A DNA stretch of 64,000 bases from Meridianimarinicoccus sp. MJW13 (GCF_014901205.1 NZ_JACNMU010000003.1:310001-374000), one strand, 5' to 3'; shown: positions 1 to 8,485, numbered from the stretch's first letter. A program made the numbers and translations. The notes: a model not told the origin generated them from the letters alone.

Positions 1-3000
1 GATGCAGCGACGGCGTCGAACAAGGCGGAAGCGATCGGCATGAAGGCCGGCATCCCGAGGCGGGCAGGCCATTCCGCGGCACGGTCGAAGAGGTTGACCA
101 TGAGACTGTGGCCCGACTTGCCCCAGGTCGGTGCGAGGCGGCCTCCAATCACCGGGATGGCGGTGACGTTCATATATTCGTGGGCGGCGGCGCGGGCAGC
201 GTTAGCCGCGACGTCGAAAACCTCAAGCTCTTCGAGACTGTCGATCGGGATCAGCACGGCCATCTCGCTCGGCGGCCAGGGAACGATCGCGTCCGTTGCC
301 TCGAGCGCTCGGACCTGCGCCGTGATACCTTGGTCGGCGAGAGCATCCCTCAGCTCGTTCGCGAAACGAGTGCGACCGGCGCCCATTGCAGCAGCGAAGC
401 GGGTGCCGATGAGGCGCAACGCGTTGTTCGGCCGCGCCTGACCAATCAAGGCGCGGTGCTTCAACGAAGGAGGGTAGGTCCCGCCAGCTACATCGCCGGC
501 AATATTCCTGATCGCCACGAGCATCTCCCGCAACCTACCGAGCGACGCTGGGGGGCCACCGATCAGATGCCAGGGCTCGTTCGCATAGGCGTTGTCGACG
601 TTGTCTATCAACGAGGCCATCCAGCCAATGAAGGCCGGTGCTCCGTTCGGCAGTTGATGGAAGCGGCGAATTACGTCGGTGCTCGCCGAGAAAAGAACGT
701 TCTGAAGCGGCGTGACGTGAACCCCCTGCGTGTCCTTTTCTGCACCGACGGCTACCACGTTCGGCGGAGTGAGTTCGCGCGCGGCATCGTGAACGGCATT
801 CGCGGAGGTGAGCTGGGCGTTTACCACGCTCTTGCCGATCAGGATCGTGTTGATGATGCGCTGTAGTGCCGGGACAAGTCGGTCGAGTAGCTGTGAGGCA
901 GCCGCGAGATAAGCCGTCTGGCTCGTCGTCGCGATGCGTGCTCCGATGGTCTCGCCCCAGAGACGGTTCCACGCCGGCAGCGCTGCCGGAGGTAGGTTGG
1001 CGCGGGGTATCCGTTTCTCGGCAAGGTTATGGCCTGCGAAACTTGCGAGCTCTCCGTTAGGAAGAATCGCCGACGAGGCGGCAACGTCGGATCGAGGGGA
1101 CAGGGCAAGCGCCGCTTCGCAGAGCCGCACGACCTCGTCGTGGGCGTTGTCGGCGCCGGGGATGCCGAGGTGGTAGTGGTCGACTCGTATCAAGCTTCCT
1201 TCCGGTGCATCCTCCAACAAGGGCTGGACCGCCCAAGGGATCTCAGAGGGTATGCGGGCGATCAACGCTTCTGCGCCGGCGGCGTCGACCCAGGCGACTG
1301 CCCGTTCGCGATCGATGGCCGCCAGCGAGCCTAGCAATCGCACTACCGGATCGAACGGTGCCCCGAGAAGGTCCGCAGGCCTGGATGTCAGCGCGTCAGC
1401 GAGTTTGGGGTGGAGAGGCAAGCCCATCAGAGCCGACAGCAACTGATCCAGTCCTACGACATCGGCCACGGGCGTGATCACGGCGGCCAAGGTGCTTTGG
1501 GGCAGCGCTTCAAGCAAAGCCGTGCGCGGATCGTTGACATACTCCTCGCGTAGCTCGGCGAGCCGAGCTCCAGCCTCCGTCGCGCGCGCTAGATTCTCGT
1601 TAATGCCGGAGAGCGAGGTGCCAGCGAAGCTCAGCATCATCGCGGTACCGATCTGCGTTGCCGGAAGCGCCCGAACCTCGGGAGTCTCGAGCCACAGGTC
1701 GACCGCTGTCGCGATCCGAACGGTTCCGAACCCGCGCAAGGCGGCCGAAAGGGTAGCAATGCTAGGGCTCTGCCGAATGTACTCGGCAACAATCCCCACA
1801 GCGTCTGCCGTCGATACGCCCCGGTGGCGCACGGAGTCAGCGATCAGTTGCTCGACGTTCGCAGCGGGCACCGAGCGCACCGCCTGTGCAAAGGTGTCAC
1901 TAATGAAGGGTGGTACATTACGGTGCGTAAGACGGACGAGTTCGGCGGAGCGAAGCTGGTGTAGGCCTGTGAGGAGGCTGTCCCCACCGTCGCGCACAAG
2001 ATGTTCCTCAACCAGGCGCCGCAGTCCACGCGCGATGCTGTCCGCCGAGAACTCCAAAACCTGCGGAAGTTGCCGCAGGTCGACGGCCGCGCCGGCGGCG
2101 GCGGCAAGTGATACAATCCGCAACGTCGCAAGCTCGGTTGTGCGCTCCTGGTCACGCAGCCGAGCGTCAACCTGCTCGCTCAGCGTTTGCTCGAAGCGTT
2201 CCCCGGCGCTCAGGATGTGTGTGTATTCGAGGACGAGGCCATTGCTCAGCGCCCAGGGCTCGCGCCACCCGCCCCACTGGGTCTTCCCACTCCGATTGAG
2301 CTCGTCGAAGATGCGCTTCGCTAGGTCGTTGTCTGGCTCGGCCCGGATCTCTGCTGCACGCGAGCGACCTTCGAGTAGGAAGAGGTCCTCCTCGCGGATT
2401 GAGCCGAGCAACAAGGCGCCCGGGATCGTGTTGAGTTCGCGGGTGAGCGCATCCCATCCCTCGGCGCCGCGCCGGCCGATGTCGTCCACGACAAACCCAA
2501 CTGGCGCGTCGGCACTGGCGCGCAGCGCTCGGAGCAGCCGACGCAAGTTAGGTAGATCGCGCTGCTCGATGCGAAGTAGCCGATACCATCGCACCGTGTG
2601 CCGAAGACCATGGGCGGTCTGCCACATGATGGCTGACTTGCCAGCACCCGACGGTCCGACTACGAGCGCGGCGCGGCGGAGCTCAAGCCCATGTGCCAGT
2701 CCCGCCTCGGGTTCGGCTCGCGGGACGACGAGTCCTGCGGCCACGTGGCCGGCCTGGACATCAACGCCGAGGTAGAACTCCGGGTCGTCGAGAGGCGTCA
2801 GGAAGTCGACGGGCTCGCAAGCGCCATCCAATATCGCCTGCTCGATCGCATCGATGTCGACCGCCTCGAGCGTGGTGGTGATGACAGAATCCGTGTCGCT
2901 CGCGGAAAGCCCCCGATAGTCCGCTGACTGCAGACGGCCGTTCTGGTTGGATAGGTTCCCGATCTCGACGAGCAACTGCGCGAAGCAGATTTGTGCAGTC

Positions 3001-3497
3001 AGCGGGCTGCAGCCCGTCTTCGCGACGATCGTTGCTATAGCCACCTCGTGCGGTTCCGGGACGTGCTGGATGATCGTCTTGGCGAGCAGGGCTTTGCCAA
3101 GCGCGCCACCAGGAAGCCTAGACCTGAGGCGGGCGTTCGGGGCAATCGTGTTGTCGGCCTGGGGCGGATGGTCGACGATCGGTCTCTCAAGGATCAGTTC
3201 GAGCGTTCCGGGAGCCGGCGTGAACTTGTCATGGCGGGTCCACAGGTCCTTCACATAGTCGCGGGCAGTGGCGAGGGGTGTCTCGCCCATGTGCTCGCGT
3301 CGGCTTTTCACCTGGACCAGCCATGTACGATTGGATCCTCTCCGCTCGATGTCGTCGTTGCCCTCGGGGATAATCGTCGCCGGCGCATCGATCCCCGCCC
3401 AGACACGCACAGCCAGCAAGGCGGCAACCGCGTCTTGGAAGCGGAAGCCGCGCCCGGCGTTGGAGCCATGTCGGTCGTGTGAGGCGGGGCCTGTCAT
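1..3497 (-). CDS. Cap4/DUF4297-like nuclease fused to a P-loop NTPase (3' end beyond window)
   Basis: Read on the minus strand from ATG at 3497, this frame stays open for 1165 codons to base 1, so its C-terminus lies outside the window. I checked every in-frame triplet and found no stop; an in-frame TAG at 3522-3524 closes it upstream, and a GTG at 3518 is an alternative start. Residues 15-64 match the Cap4/DUF4297 dsDNA endonuclease pattern: GRGFRFQDAVAA (15-26), E45, GNDDI (46-50) and VQVK (61-64), a PD-(D/E)xK core. A P-loop follows, with Walker A GPSGAGKS (281-288) and Walker B VVDDI (336-340). The remaining roughly 800 residues are unassigned. The nuclease-then-NTPase layout resembles Avs/STAND-type antiphage effectors, and the neighbours are restriction genes, so I infer a defence role. 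By my count twelve leucines use CTA, a codon rare elsewhere in the window, which suggests transfer. Subfamily is uncertain without the missing C-terminus. Confidence 0.85.
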   Translation of the reverse strand, partial: MTGPASHDRHGSNAGRGFRFQDAVAALLAVRVWAGIDAPATIIPEGNDDIERRGSNRTWLVQVKSRREHMGETPLATARDYVKDLWTRHDKFTPAPGTLELILERPIVDHPPQADNTIAPNARLRSRLPGGALGKALLAKTIIQHVPEPHEVAIATIVAKTGCSPLTAQICFAQLLVEIGNLSNQNGRLQSADYRGLSASDTDSVITTTLEAVDIDAIEQAILDGACEPVDFLTPLDDPEFYLGVDVQAGHVAAGLVVPRAEPEAGLAHGLELRRAALVVGPSGAGKSAIMWQTAHGLRHTVRWYRLLRIEQRDLPNLRRLLRALRASADAPVGFVVDDIGRRGAEGWDALTRELNTIPGALLLGSIREEDLFLLEGRSRAAEIRAEPDNDLAKRIFDELNRSGKTQWGGWREPWALSNGLVLEYTHILSAGERFEQTLSEQVDARLRDQERTTELATLRIVSLAAAAGAAVDLRQLPQVLEFSADSIARGLRRLVEEHLVRDGGDSLLTGLHQLRSAELVRLTHRNVPPFISDTFAQAVRSVPAANVEQLIADSVRHRGVSTADAVGIVAEYIRQSPSIATLSAALRGFGTVRIATAVDLWLETPEVRALPATQIGTAMMLSFAGTSLSGINENLARATEAGARLAELREEYVNDPRTALLEALPQSTLAAVITPVADVVGLDQLLSALMGLPLHPKLADALTSRPADLLGAPFDPVVRLLGSLAAIDRERAVAWVDAAGAEALIARIPSEIPWAVQPLLEDAPEGSLIRVDHYHLGIPGADNAHDEVVRLCEAALALSPRSDVAASSAILPNGELASFAGHNLAEKRIPRANLPPAALPAWNRLWGETIGARIATTSQTAYLAAASQLLDRLVPALQRIINTILIGKSVVNAQLTSANAVHDAARELTPPNVVAVGAEKDTQGVHVTPLQNVLFSASTDVIRRFHQLPNGAPAFIGWMASLIDNVDNAYANEPWHLIGGPPASLGRLREMLVAIRNIAGDVAGGTYPPSLKHRALIGQARPNNALRLIGTRFAAAMGAGRTRFANELRDALADQGITAQVRALEATDAIVPWPPSEMAVLIPIDSLEELEVFDVAANAARAAAHEYMNVTAIPVIGGRLAPTWGKSGHSLMVNLFDRAAEWPARLGMPAFMPIASALFDAVAA

Positions 3498-3625
3498 GTC
3501 ATTAAGAATAGGTCCCACTCGCTAGGGTTGCGAGTGGCTAGGTCCCTTCCGTGGTGATTATCGAGCTCGAATAGCGGTGACTTGATAGGGTTACAGCATT
3601 TCCGGATTAACCGCTTAGCACGCAT
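3494..3625 (-). CDS. Possible 43-residue ORF coupled to the nuclease-NTPase
   Basis: A small frame starts with ATG at 3625, after the res stop codon, and ends with a TGA at 3494-3496 that overlaps the ATG of the nuclease-NTPase gene in the arrangement ATGA. The product is basic at its N-terminus (MRAKRLIRK) and I recognise no domain. A GAAGG about ten bases upstream could serve as a weak ribosome site. Its value may lie in translational coupling of the large downstream gene rather than in its product. It could equally be chance: it is only 43 codons long in GC-rich DNA. Confidence 0.3.
   Translation of the reverse strand: MRAKRLIRKCCNPIKSPLFELDNHHGRDLATRNPSEWDLFLMT
3515..3537. other. Perfect 8-bp hairpin flanked by 8-bp direct repeats
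   Basis: CCACTCGC (3515-3522) and GCGAGTGG (3530-3537) form a perfect stem with a 7-base loop. The hairpin lies between two copies of TAGGTCCC (3509-3516 and 3539-3546). It sits just upstream of the nuclease-NTPase start, inside the small coupled ORF. No T-run follows on the minus strand, so it does not look like an intrinsic terminator. An operator, an attenuator or an RNA structure controlling translation of the big gene are all possible. Confidence 0.5.
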
Positions 3626-3653
3626 GAGTTGTCTACCTTCGCGATTACGTCCT

Positions 3654-6290
3654 TTAGATGTGGGCGCTGAGTTTCCCGATGATCTGATCACGCATGCCCA
3701 GTCCATCGACGGTTCTCTCGACCACAATGAACAGGCCCCTCTCACTGCTCGTCCTCTCCCATAGCTGACCGATGGTCCGCTTTTCGGCGGTGTCGGGGCC
3801 ATCGGCGATGTGGGCGCCCTTGTACTCCACGACGAGCAGTCGGCCGTCCTCCAACTGAGCCACGAAATCCGGATAGAACTTGTCCGTGGCCGTCGGCAAC
3901 CAGAACGAGTTGGGGTGGCGGGCCACGTTGCGGATCCAGAACTTGAGGCCCGGCAAGCTGTCGATGGCTTGCGCGCATTGGAATTCTTCACCGTTCTCGG
4001 CCCCGTCGAAAGCAGGTACATGGTCCGGCCCAAGGAAATGCTTACGAGGTTTCCAGCGCCCACGATACCGGCGCTGATCCCAGTACATCCCGTCCTTGAA
4101 CGCGAAGGCTTGGTCGAAGGACACGTCGACCTTGGCCTCCGGGGCGAAAAGATACCGCTGGTAGACGCCATCGCGTTCCTGCTGACGGATGGCGGCGAGC
4201 TTCTCGCGAACCTTGCGGGCGAGGATGAACTTGCACCGCATCAGCGCCGCGATGTGCATGCCGCGTACGGTGATCAGGTGGCCGACAAGGTCGCGCAGCC
4301 AGCGGAGCAATTCGCTCTGATGGATGTCCGGCTGGCGCACTTGGCGGTCGAGCCAGAACACCAGCGCCTCCGGTGTCCAGCCTTCAACATCGACGTCGAG
4401 TGCCAGTTGCTCCTCTTCGTCCGCGAACTGGTAGGTTATGCGGTTGCCGTCGAGGTCGATTTCGAAGCTGCGTGCCGTCTCGCGGATCGCGAACTCGCCT
4501 TCACCCAGTTTCGACGAGTGGTCGAGCAGCGACCAGTCGTGAAACTCCATGAACACGTCAGTGTCGGCGAACTCGAACTCGCCCTGGATCTCGGAGACCA
4601 GGCGGGGGACCTCGAACGCCTCGCCCTGTTCTGCAGGCGATAGCTGGTCCTTCACTTCGACGCGATACTTGGTGACGGCCGCCGAGAACCCCGTTCGTTC
4701 GGTCTCGGGGAGAGCCTCGACGATCGCCTTTTCGAGGCCGCCGTCAACACGCCCCGTCACGGCGATCTCGACCTTCCCATCGTCGGTTTCGCGAACGCTC
4801 ACCCCTTCGCGCTTCTTCAGTTCGGCAACCACCTCAGGTGTCGCCGTCACCGTGTGCTTGAAGGTCGGCTTCGGCTTGTCGCGCGGGCCGAAGAGGCCGG
4901 TATCTGCATCGAGCGAGGTCTGCGCAGGTTCGATGTTGTCGAGCGCCTCATCCTCCTCGAAGCCCATGGCCACCAGCTTGTCGGCCAGCGACCGCGCCGC
5001 CTCGCCGAACGACGGCTCCGACAGGAACGCATAGGCGCGGTTCAAATCCTCGGCCTTGCGGCGCTTGGCATAAGGCATCCGCAGGACTCGCCCCAGCAAC
5101 TGCTCGACGTCCACCGCGCTCTGGATCCGCGAGACCGAGCAGAAAGCATAGGCGAAGGAACAATCCCAGCCCTCCTTTAGCGCCTCGACTGTGATGACGT
5201 ACTCGATCGGGCATTTCGGATCGAACAGGTTGATGCCGTCCAGTTCGCGCTGATCGCCGGTGGCCACGGCGATCTTGTGTTCGGGGATCTGCTCGACCTC
5301 CATCAGGTGCTTCTTCAGCACCTCGACCGTCACCTCCTGGTTCTTGGGCTGCGCCTGGAACAGGACGATGGGTCGGATGTACGCCGTGTCCTTCTCTGCT
5401 TCCTCGGCCAGCGACGCCCGTGACGAGACGGCCCCATTCACGGCGTTCTGCCAGGTGTCGTGCTCGGACAGCATGATCGGCAGCTTGATCATCTCCTCGA
5501 GCTTCAGCTCCTGTGCCGTCACGCTGTGCAGGATGTTCGAGTTGAGCCGCGGCGTCGCCGTGAACTCGATGATCGCCGATGGATTGACCCGTGCCTGCAT
5601 TTCGCGCGTCAGGCCGGTAACCGCGTTGTGCGCCTCGTCCACGATCATCAGCGGCCGGTGGATATGCATCAGATTGGCGAAAGAGAACTTCACGCCGCCG
5701 CCTTCCAGCGTTTCCAGCCCCGGCAGGCTCTTGGGCAGCGCCGAAAAGTGCGGTTCCATGTTCTCGTTGTGGGAATAGACCTTCCGGCCCTCGGTGTTCG
5801 ACACGCGCAGGGTCTGGATCGTGCCCACGACGATGCAGCAATGGTCGCGGATGTCGTGCGGGCGGATGTGGGTGAAATCGGCGATGTCGAACACGCGCAC
5901 CCGGCCGTCGAAGGCCTCGTCCAGCGCTTGCCGATAGGGATGGCGGGCGTTCTTCAGCGCCTCAGCCGTCTGAAGCCGGATCGTGTTCGACGGAACCAGC
6001 CACAGGACCATCGGATAGTCCTTCTCCACCCAGGCGTCGCGCGCGACGCCGATGGAGTGGGCCCCGAGGATCGTCTTGCCGCCCCCGGTGGGCAGGCGCA
6101 GGCAGACATAGGGAACGGCCGGCAACTCCGCGAGCGGCGTGTAGCTGCCGCCGTACCGGCCGAGCCGCTTGGTCTGGTCCGGCTCCTTGGTGATCGCCTC
6201 GTACGCGCCCTTCGGGCCCGCCACGCGCGCCTCTTCGAAGAACCGGCGGAGAACGGAGAGAGTATCGGTCTGGTATTGCTTCAGTTTCAT
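3654..6290 (-). CDS. res: Type III restriction enzyme, res subunit (DEAH helicase-nuclease)
   Basis: This 878-residue protein is the translocating and cleaving subunit of a type III restriction-modification system; with Mod it cuts DNA carrying unmodified sites after ATP-dependent movement. Superfamily 2 helicase motifs are clear: Walker A PTGGGKT (67-73), DEAH (218-221), the FTATP motif III and the QLLGRVLRMP motif VI. The C-terminus carries an endonuclease core, PD at 807-808 and EYK at 822-824, a PD-(D/E)xK pattern in the usual place for Res. It is a little shorter than classical Res proteins. It follows mod by 11 bp on the same strand, so the two are almost certainly co-transcribed. All key motifs are intact, which argues for an active enzyme. 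Confidence 0.93.
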   Translation of the reverse strand: MKLKQYQTDTLSVLRRFFEEARVAGPKGAYEAITKEPDQTKRLGRYGGSYTPLAELPAVPYVCLRLPTGGGKTILGAHSIGVARDAWVEKDYPMVLWLVPSNTIRLQTAEALKNARHPYRQALDEAFDGRVRVFDIADFTHIRPHDIRDHCCIVVGTIQTLRVSNTEGRKVYSHNENMEPHFSALPKSLPGLETLEGGGVKFSFANLMHIHRPLMIVDEAHNAVTGLTREMQARVNPSAIIEFTATPRLNSNILHSVTAQELKLEEMIKLPIMLSEHDTWQNAVNGAVSSRASLAEEAEKDTAYIRPIVLFQAQPKNQEVTVEVLKKHLMEVEQIPEHKIAVATGDQRELDGINLFDPKCPIEYVITVEALKEGWDCSFAYAFCSVSRIQSAVDVEQLLGRVLRMPYAKRRKAEDLNRAYAFLSEPSFGEAARSLADKLVAMGFEEDEALDNIEPAQTSLDADTGLFGPRDKPKPTFKHTVTATPEVVAELKKREGVSVRETDDGKVEIAVTGRVDGGLEKAIVEALPETERTGFSAAVTKYRVEVKDQLSPAEQGEAFEVPRLVSEIQGEFEFADTDVFMEFHDWSLLDHSSKLGEGEFAIRETARSFEIDLDGNRITYQFADEEEQLALDVDVEGWTPEALVFWLDRQVRQPDIHQSELLRWLRDLVGHLITVRGMHIAALMRCKFILARKVREKLAAIRQQERDGVYQRYLFAPEAKVDVSFDQAFAFKDGMYWDQRRYRGRWKPRKHFLGPDHVPAFDGAENGEEFQCAQAIDSLPGLKFWIRNVARHPNSFWLPTATDKFYPDFVAQLEDGRLLVVEYKGAHIADGPDTAEKRTIGQLWERTSSERGLFIVVERTVDGLGMRDQIIGKLSAHI

Positions 6291-6301
6291 CCGATACCCC
6301 C

Positions 6302-7843
6302 TCAGGCCCGCGCTTTGACGTCGTAGGGCGTCTGCTTGAAGGTGATGCGCTCACGGTCGAGCGTCGCGGGCGTCAGCCGGGATTGTTCTCCATAGACGGT
6401 CAGCGGGCCGTCGAAGTCCGGCGCCAGCTTGGCGATATCCTCACAGATCAGGGCGAGGGTCGAGCGGGTCAGCACGTTGCCGCCGCCAGGCCTCTTGTCG
6501 CCAAGGATGCCGTTGTAGAGCAGCGCGTGCGCGCGGCCGTCATGGATGCCGAGCAGCGGGTTCTCGCCACTGCCGTCCCACGGACGGTCGGTTTCCGAGA
6601 ACCAGATATGCGCTGCCAGCACGGGGAAGCGGATGTCCTGCCGGATGTGACCTTCCTGGTCGAAGACGGGAGGGCCGAGCCGGTAGAAGCGGAAACCGCC
6701 GCCGCCCTTCCAACCCGCGCTCTCCGAAATGCCGCCTTGTTCACCGTCGATGACCTTCTGCAGGCGCGGCGCGCAGTGTGTGTGGGCATGCTCGCCCATT
6801 TCGATGCCGATGTATCGGCGGCCCATCTTATGAGCGACGGCGGCGGTTGTGCCGGACCCGAGGAAGGAATCGAGCACAAGGTCGTTCGGATCGGTTGCAA
6901 TGTTAATGATGCGTTGAATTAAGCGCTCGGGTTTCGGAGTCATGAAATTTACTTCACCGAACAGAGCTACGACTTCCTTCTTGGCCTCTTGGGTGTTTCC
7001 AACCTCAGTGTTCATCCACAAAGTCTGGGGTACGACTCCCTGCTTCACCTCTGCAAGGAAGCGCTTTATGCGCGGAGTGTTGTTGCCGTCCTTGCCCCAC
7101 CAGATCCTGCCGTCGCGGTCCATCTCCCAGAACCGCTCCTCCGACACGCGCCAATACATGCCATTCGGAGGACCTGCGATCACCCGGCCGCTGGGACAGG
7201 TAATCGCATATCTTCCGGCACCGTAGAAATTTCGCGCGGAAACGTCGCCGGAAGTCCAAGGGCCGCGTGGATCATTGTCCGGGTTCTTGTAGCCTTTGTT
7301 CATGCGGTCGGAACGCGGCATGGGGTTTGGCACCCACTTATCGGCATTCCTGGCAAAAACGAGGATATGGTCGTGATCATCTGAAAAATGGCGCGCAGTG
7401 TTCTTCGGCGAAAAGACCTTCTGCCAGAGAGTGTTGGCGATAAAATTTCGTCGCCCGAACACCTCATCCATGATGACCTTTAGGTAGTGCCCCTCGTTGT
7501 CGTCGATGGACACCCAGATCGAGCCATCCTCGGCCAGAAGATCGCGGAGCAGTTCCAGCCGGGGCCACATCATGGCCAGCCATTGCGTGTGCTCGAGGTT
7601 GTCGTCGTAGTGCTCGAAGGCGGAGCGCGTGTTGTAGGGCGGGTCGATGTAGATGCATTTCACCCGACCGGCATAGAAGGGCAGCAGGGCCTTCAGCGCT
7701 TCCAGGTTGTCGCCCTGGATCAGCATGTTGCCCGCGCCACCGTCGCCCGCCGACTGATCCGGGACTTCCTCCAGCAAGCGATAGGGCACATGCTGCGCCG
7801 TGCGGATGTCCTCGTCCCGTGTCAGCCAGTTCAGTATCGGCAT
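6302..7843 (-). CDS. mod: Type III DNA-methyltransferase, mod subunit
   Basis: This 513-residue protein is the site-specific DNA adenine methyltransferase and specificity subunit of the type III system. The amino-methyltransferase motif DPPYNT lies at 67-72 and the AdoMet-binding motif FLGSG at 327-331. Catalytic motif before AdoMet motif is the beta-class order typical of Mod proteins. The stretch between them (about 140-300) should contain the target-recognition region. It is shorter than many Mod proteins (around 600 residues) but no motif is missing. It starts 3 bp after the Phd-like gene and ends 11 bp before res, so phd-mod-res looks like one operon. Self-methylation would protect the host from Res. 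Confidence 0.93.
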   Translation of the reverse strand: MPILNWLTRDEDIRTAQHVPYRLLEEVPDQSAGDGGAGNMLIQGDNLEALKALLPFYAGRVKCIYIDPPYNTRSAFEHYDDNLEHTQWLAMMWPRLELLRDLLAEDGSIWVSIDDNEGHYLKVIMDEVFGRRNFIANTLWQKVFSPKNTARHFSDDHDHILVFARNADKWVPNPMPRSDRMNKGYKNPDNDPRGPWTSGDVSARNFYGAGRYAITCPSGRVIAGPPNGMYWRVSEERFWEMDRDGRIWWGKDGNNTPRIKRFLAEVKQGVVPQTLWMNTEVGNTQEAKKEVVALFGEVNFMTPKPERLIQRIINIATDPNDLVLDSFLGSGTTAAVAHKMGRRYIGIEMGEHAHTHCAPRLQKVIDGEQGGISESAGWKGGGGFRFYRLGPPVFDQEGHIRQDIRFPVLAAHIWFSETDRPWDGSGENPLLGIHDGRAHALLYNGILGDKRPGGGNVLTRSTLALICEDIAKLAPDFDGPLTVYGEQSRLTPATLDRERITFKQTPYDVKARA

Positions 7844-7846
7844 GCG

Positions 7847-8035
7847 CTACCGCTCGTCCTCTCGTTTCTTGCCGGAGGGTTCCACGGTCCGGCCGGTCAG
7901 CCGCTGGTACTCCTCGACCGCAAGGACGACGACTACCGGGCGCCCATGCTTCTCGACCACAACGGGCTCGGCCCGCGCCTCGTCGATCAACTGGCCGAAG
8001 TGATGCTTGGCCTCACGGGCAGACACGGCCTTCAT
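7847..8035 (-). CDS. Phd/YefM-family antitoxin-like protein leading the restriction operon
   Basis: This 62-residue protein starts MKAVSAREAKHHFGQLIDEA and continues with VVVEKHGRPVVVVLAVEEYQ, the typical N-terminal DNA-binding fold of Phd/YefM antitoxins. The C-terminal toxin-binding tail is short, highly charged and ends SGKKREDER. There is no RelE, Doc or PIN toxin next to it: the next gene, 3 bp away, is mod. A strong ribosome site (GGGAGGGG) precedes the ATG. Family members bind their own promoter, so the simplest inference is that it acts as a repressor timing expression of mod and res, perhaps through the inverted repeat 16 bp upstream. It could also be an antitoxin whose toxin was lost. 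Confidence 0.85.
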   Translation of the reverse strand: MKAVSAREAKHHFGQLIDEARAEPVVVEKHGRPVVVVLAVEEYQRLTGRTVEPSGKKREDER

Positions 8036-8050
8036 GGGCCCCTCCCTGAT

Positions 8051-8071
8051 TTGTGGTCAGAATGATCACAA
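8051..8071. promoter_or_regulatory. Operator-like inverted repeat upstream of the Phd-like gene
   Basis: TTGTGGTCA (8051-8059) and TGATCACAA (8063-8071) form an inverted repeat with 8 of 9 positions matching and a 3-base spacer. It lies 16 bp upstream of the Phd-like start codon, where an autoregulatory Phd/YefM operator would be expected. Binding is inference; only the symmetry and position are seen. Confidence 0.5.
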
Positions 8072-8335
8072 TGAAGGCGGCAGGTCAACGACCCGCGAGA
8101 GCGCCACGGTCAGATCGGGAGTTCGACGCCAGTGGCATGTCAACCAAATGGAACCGGGATCGGAGTCCGCGTGGACGCCGGAAAAAATAGGTTACAGAAC
8201 AGATGCTTGTAAGCTTTTCACCAGATTGGCGCAGTCAACAGGTCCGGAGAATATCGGCCCCGAGAGAACGCTTTGGGCCCTCTTCGCACCGGAGCTGGTG
8301 AACAGCCCCTCCCGCATAACCCTCCAAAACAACGG
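8072..8335. other. Non-coding gap between the defence island and tRNA-Ser
   Basis: I see no convincing gene here. Frames that cross this stretch also run over the tRNA and lack ribosome sites. It should contain the promoter of the phd-mod-res operon, but no clear -35/-10 pair stands out. No direct repeat of the tRNA 3' end and no integrase fragment were found in it. Confidence 0.4.
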
Positions 8336-8357
8336 AAAAATCCGGCCGCAGCCGGAT
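8336..8357 (-). terminator. Intrinsic terminator of tRNA-Ser
   Basis: On the minus strand ATCCGGC, a TGCG loop and GCCGGAT form a 7-bp GC-rich stem followed directly by a run of five T. It begins 26 bases after the encoded CCA of the tRNA, which is where its terminator should be. Confidence 0.8.
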
Positions 8358-8383
8358 CGGGAGAACGCTTTCGCGGGGGCAAG

Positions 8384-8473
8384 TGGCGGAGAGACAGGGA
8401 TTCGAACCCTGGAGACGGTTTCCCGCCTACACACTTTCCAGGCGTGCGCCTTCGACCACTCGGCCACCTCTCC
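8384..8473 (-). tRNA. tRNA-Ser (anticodon GGA)
   Basis: The minus strand begins GGAGAGGTGGCCGAGTGG and ends with CTCTCCGCCA, with the CCA encoded. The 7-bp acceptor stem (one G-U pair), the anticodon loop CTGGAAA giving anticodon GGA, the long variable arm typical of serine tRNAs and the GGTTCGAATCC T-arm are all present. It reads UCC/UCU serine codons. Its 3' end faces the defence island, a common orientation for island insertion, though no attachment repeat or integrase is visible here. Confidence 0.97.
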
Positions 8474-8485
8474 GTGAGGCGGACG

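Noticed and set aside
108-2775. Plus-strand frames at 108-866 and 1474-2775 as genes
   Set aside because: They lie opposite the continuous minus-strand nuclease-NTPase frame, have no recognisable domain, low-complexity Arg/Ser-rich products and no ribosome sites.
8336-8473. tRNA-Ser as a proven integration site of the island
   Set aside because: The orientation fits, but I found no integrase and no second copy of the tRNA 3' end in the window; the far boundary is not visible.
8007-8477. Plus-strand ORF crossing the phd promoter and tRNA-Ser
   Set aside because: It translates the complement of the tRNA and lacks any protein-like features.
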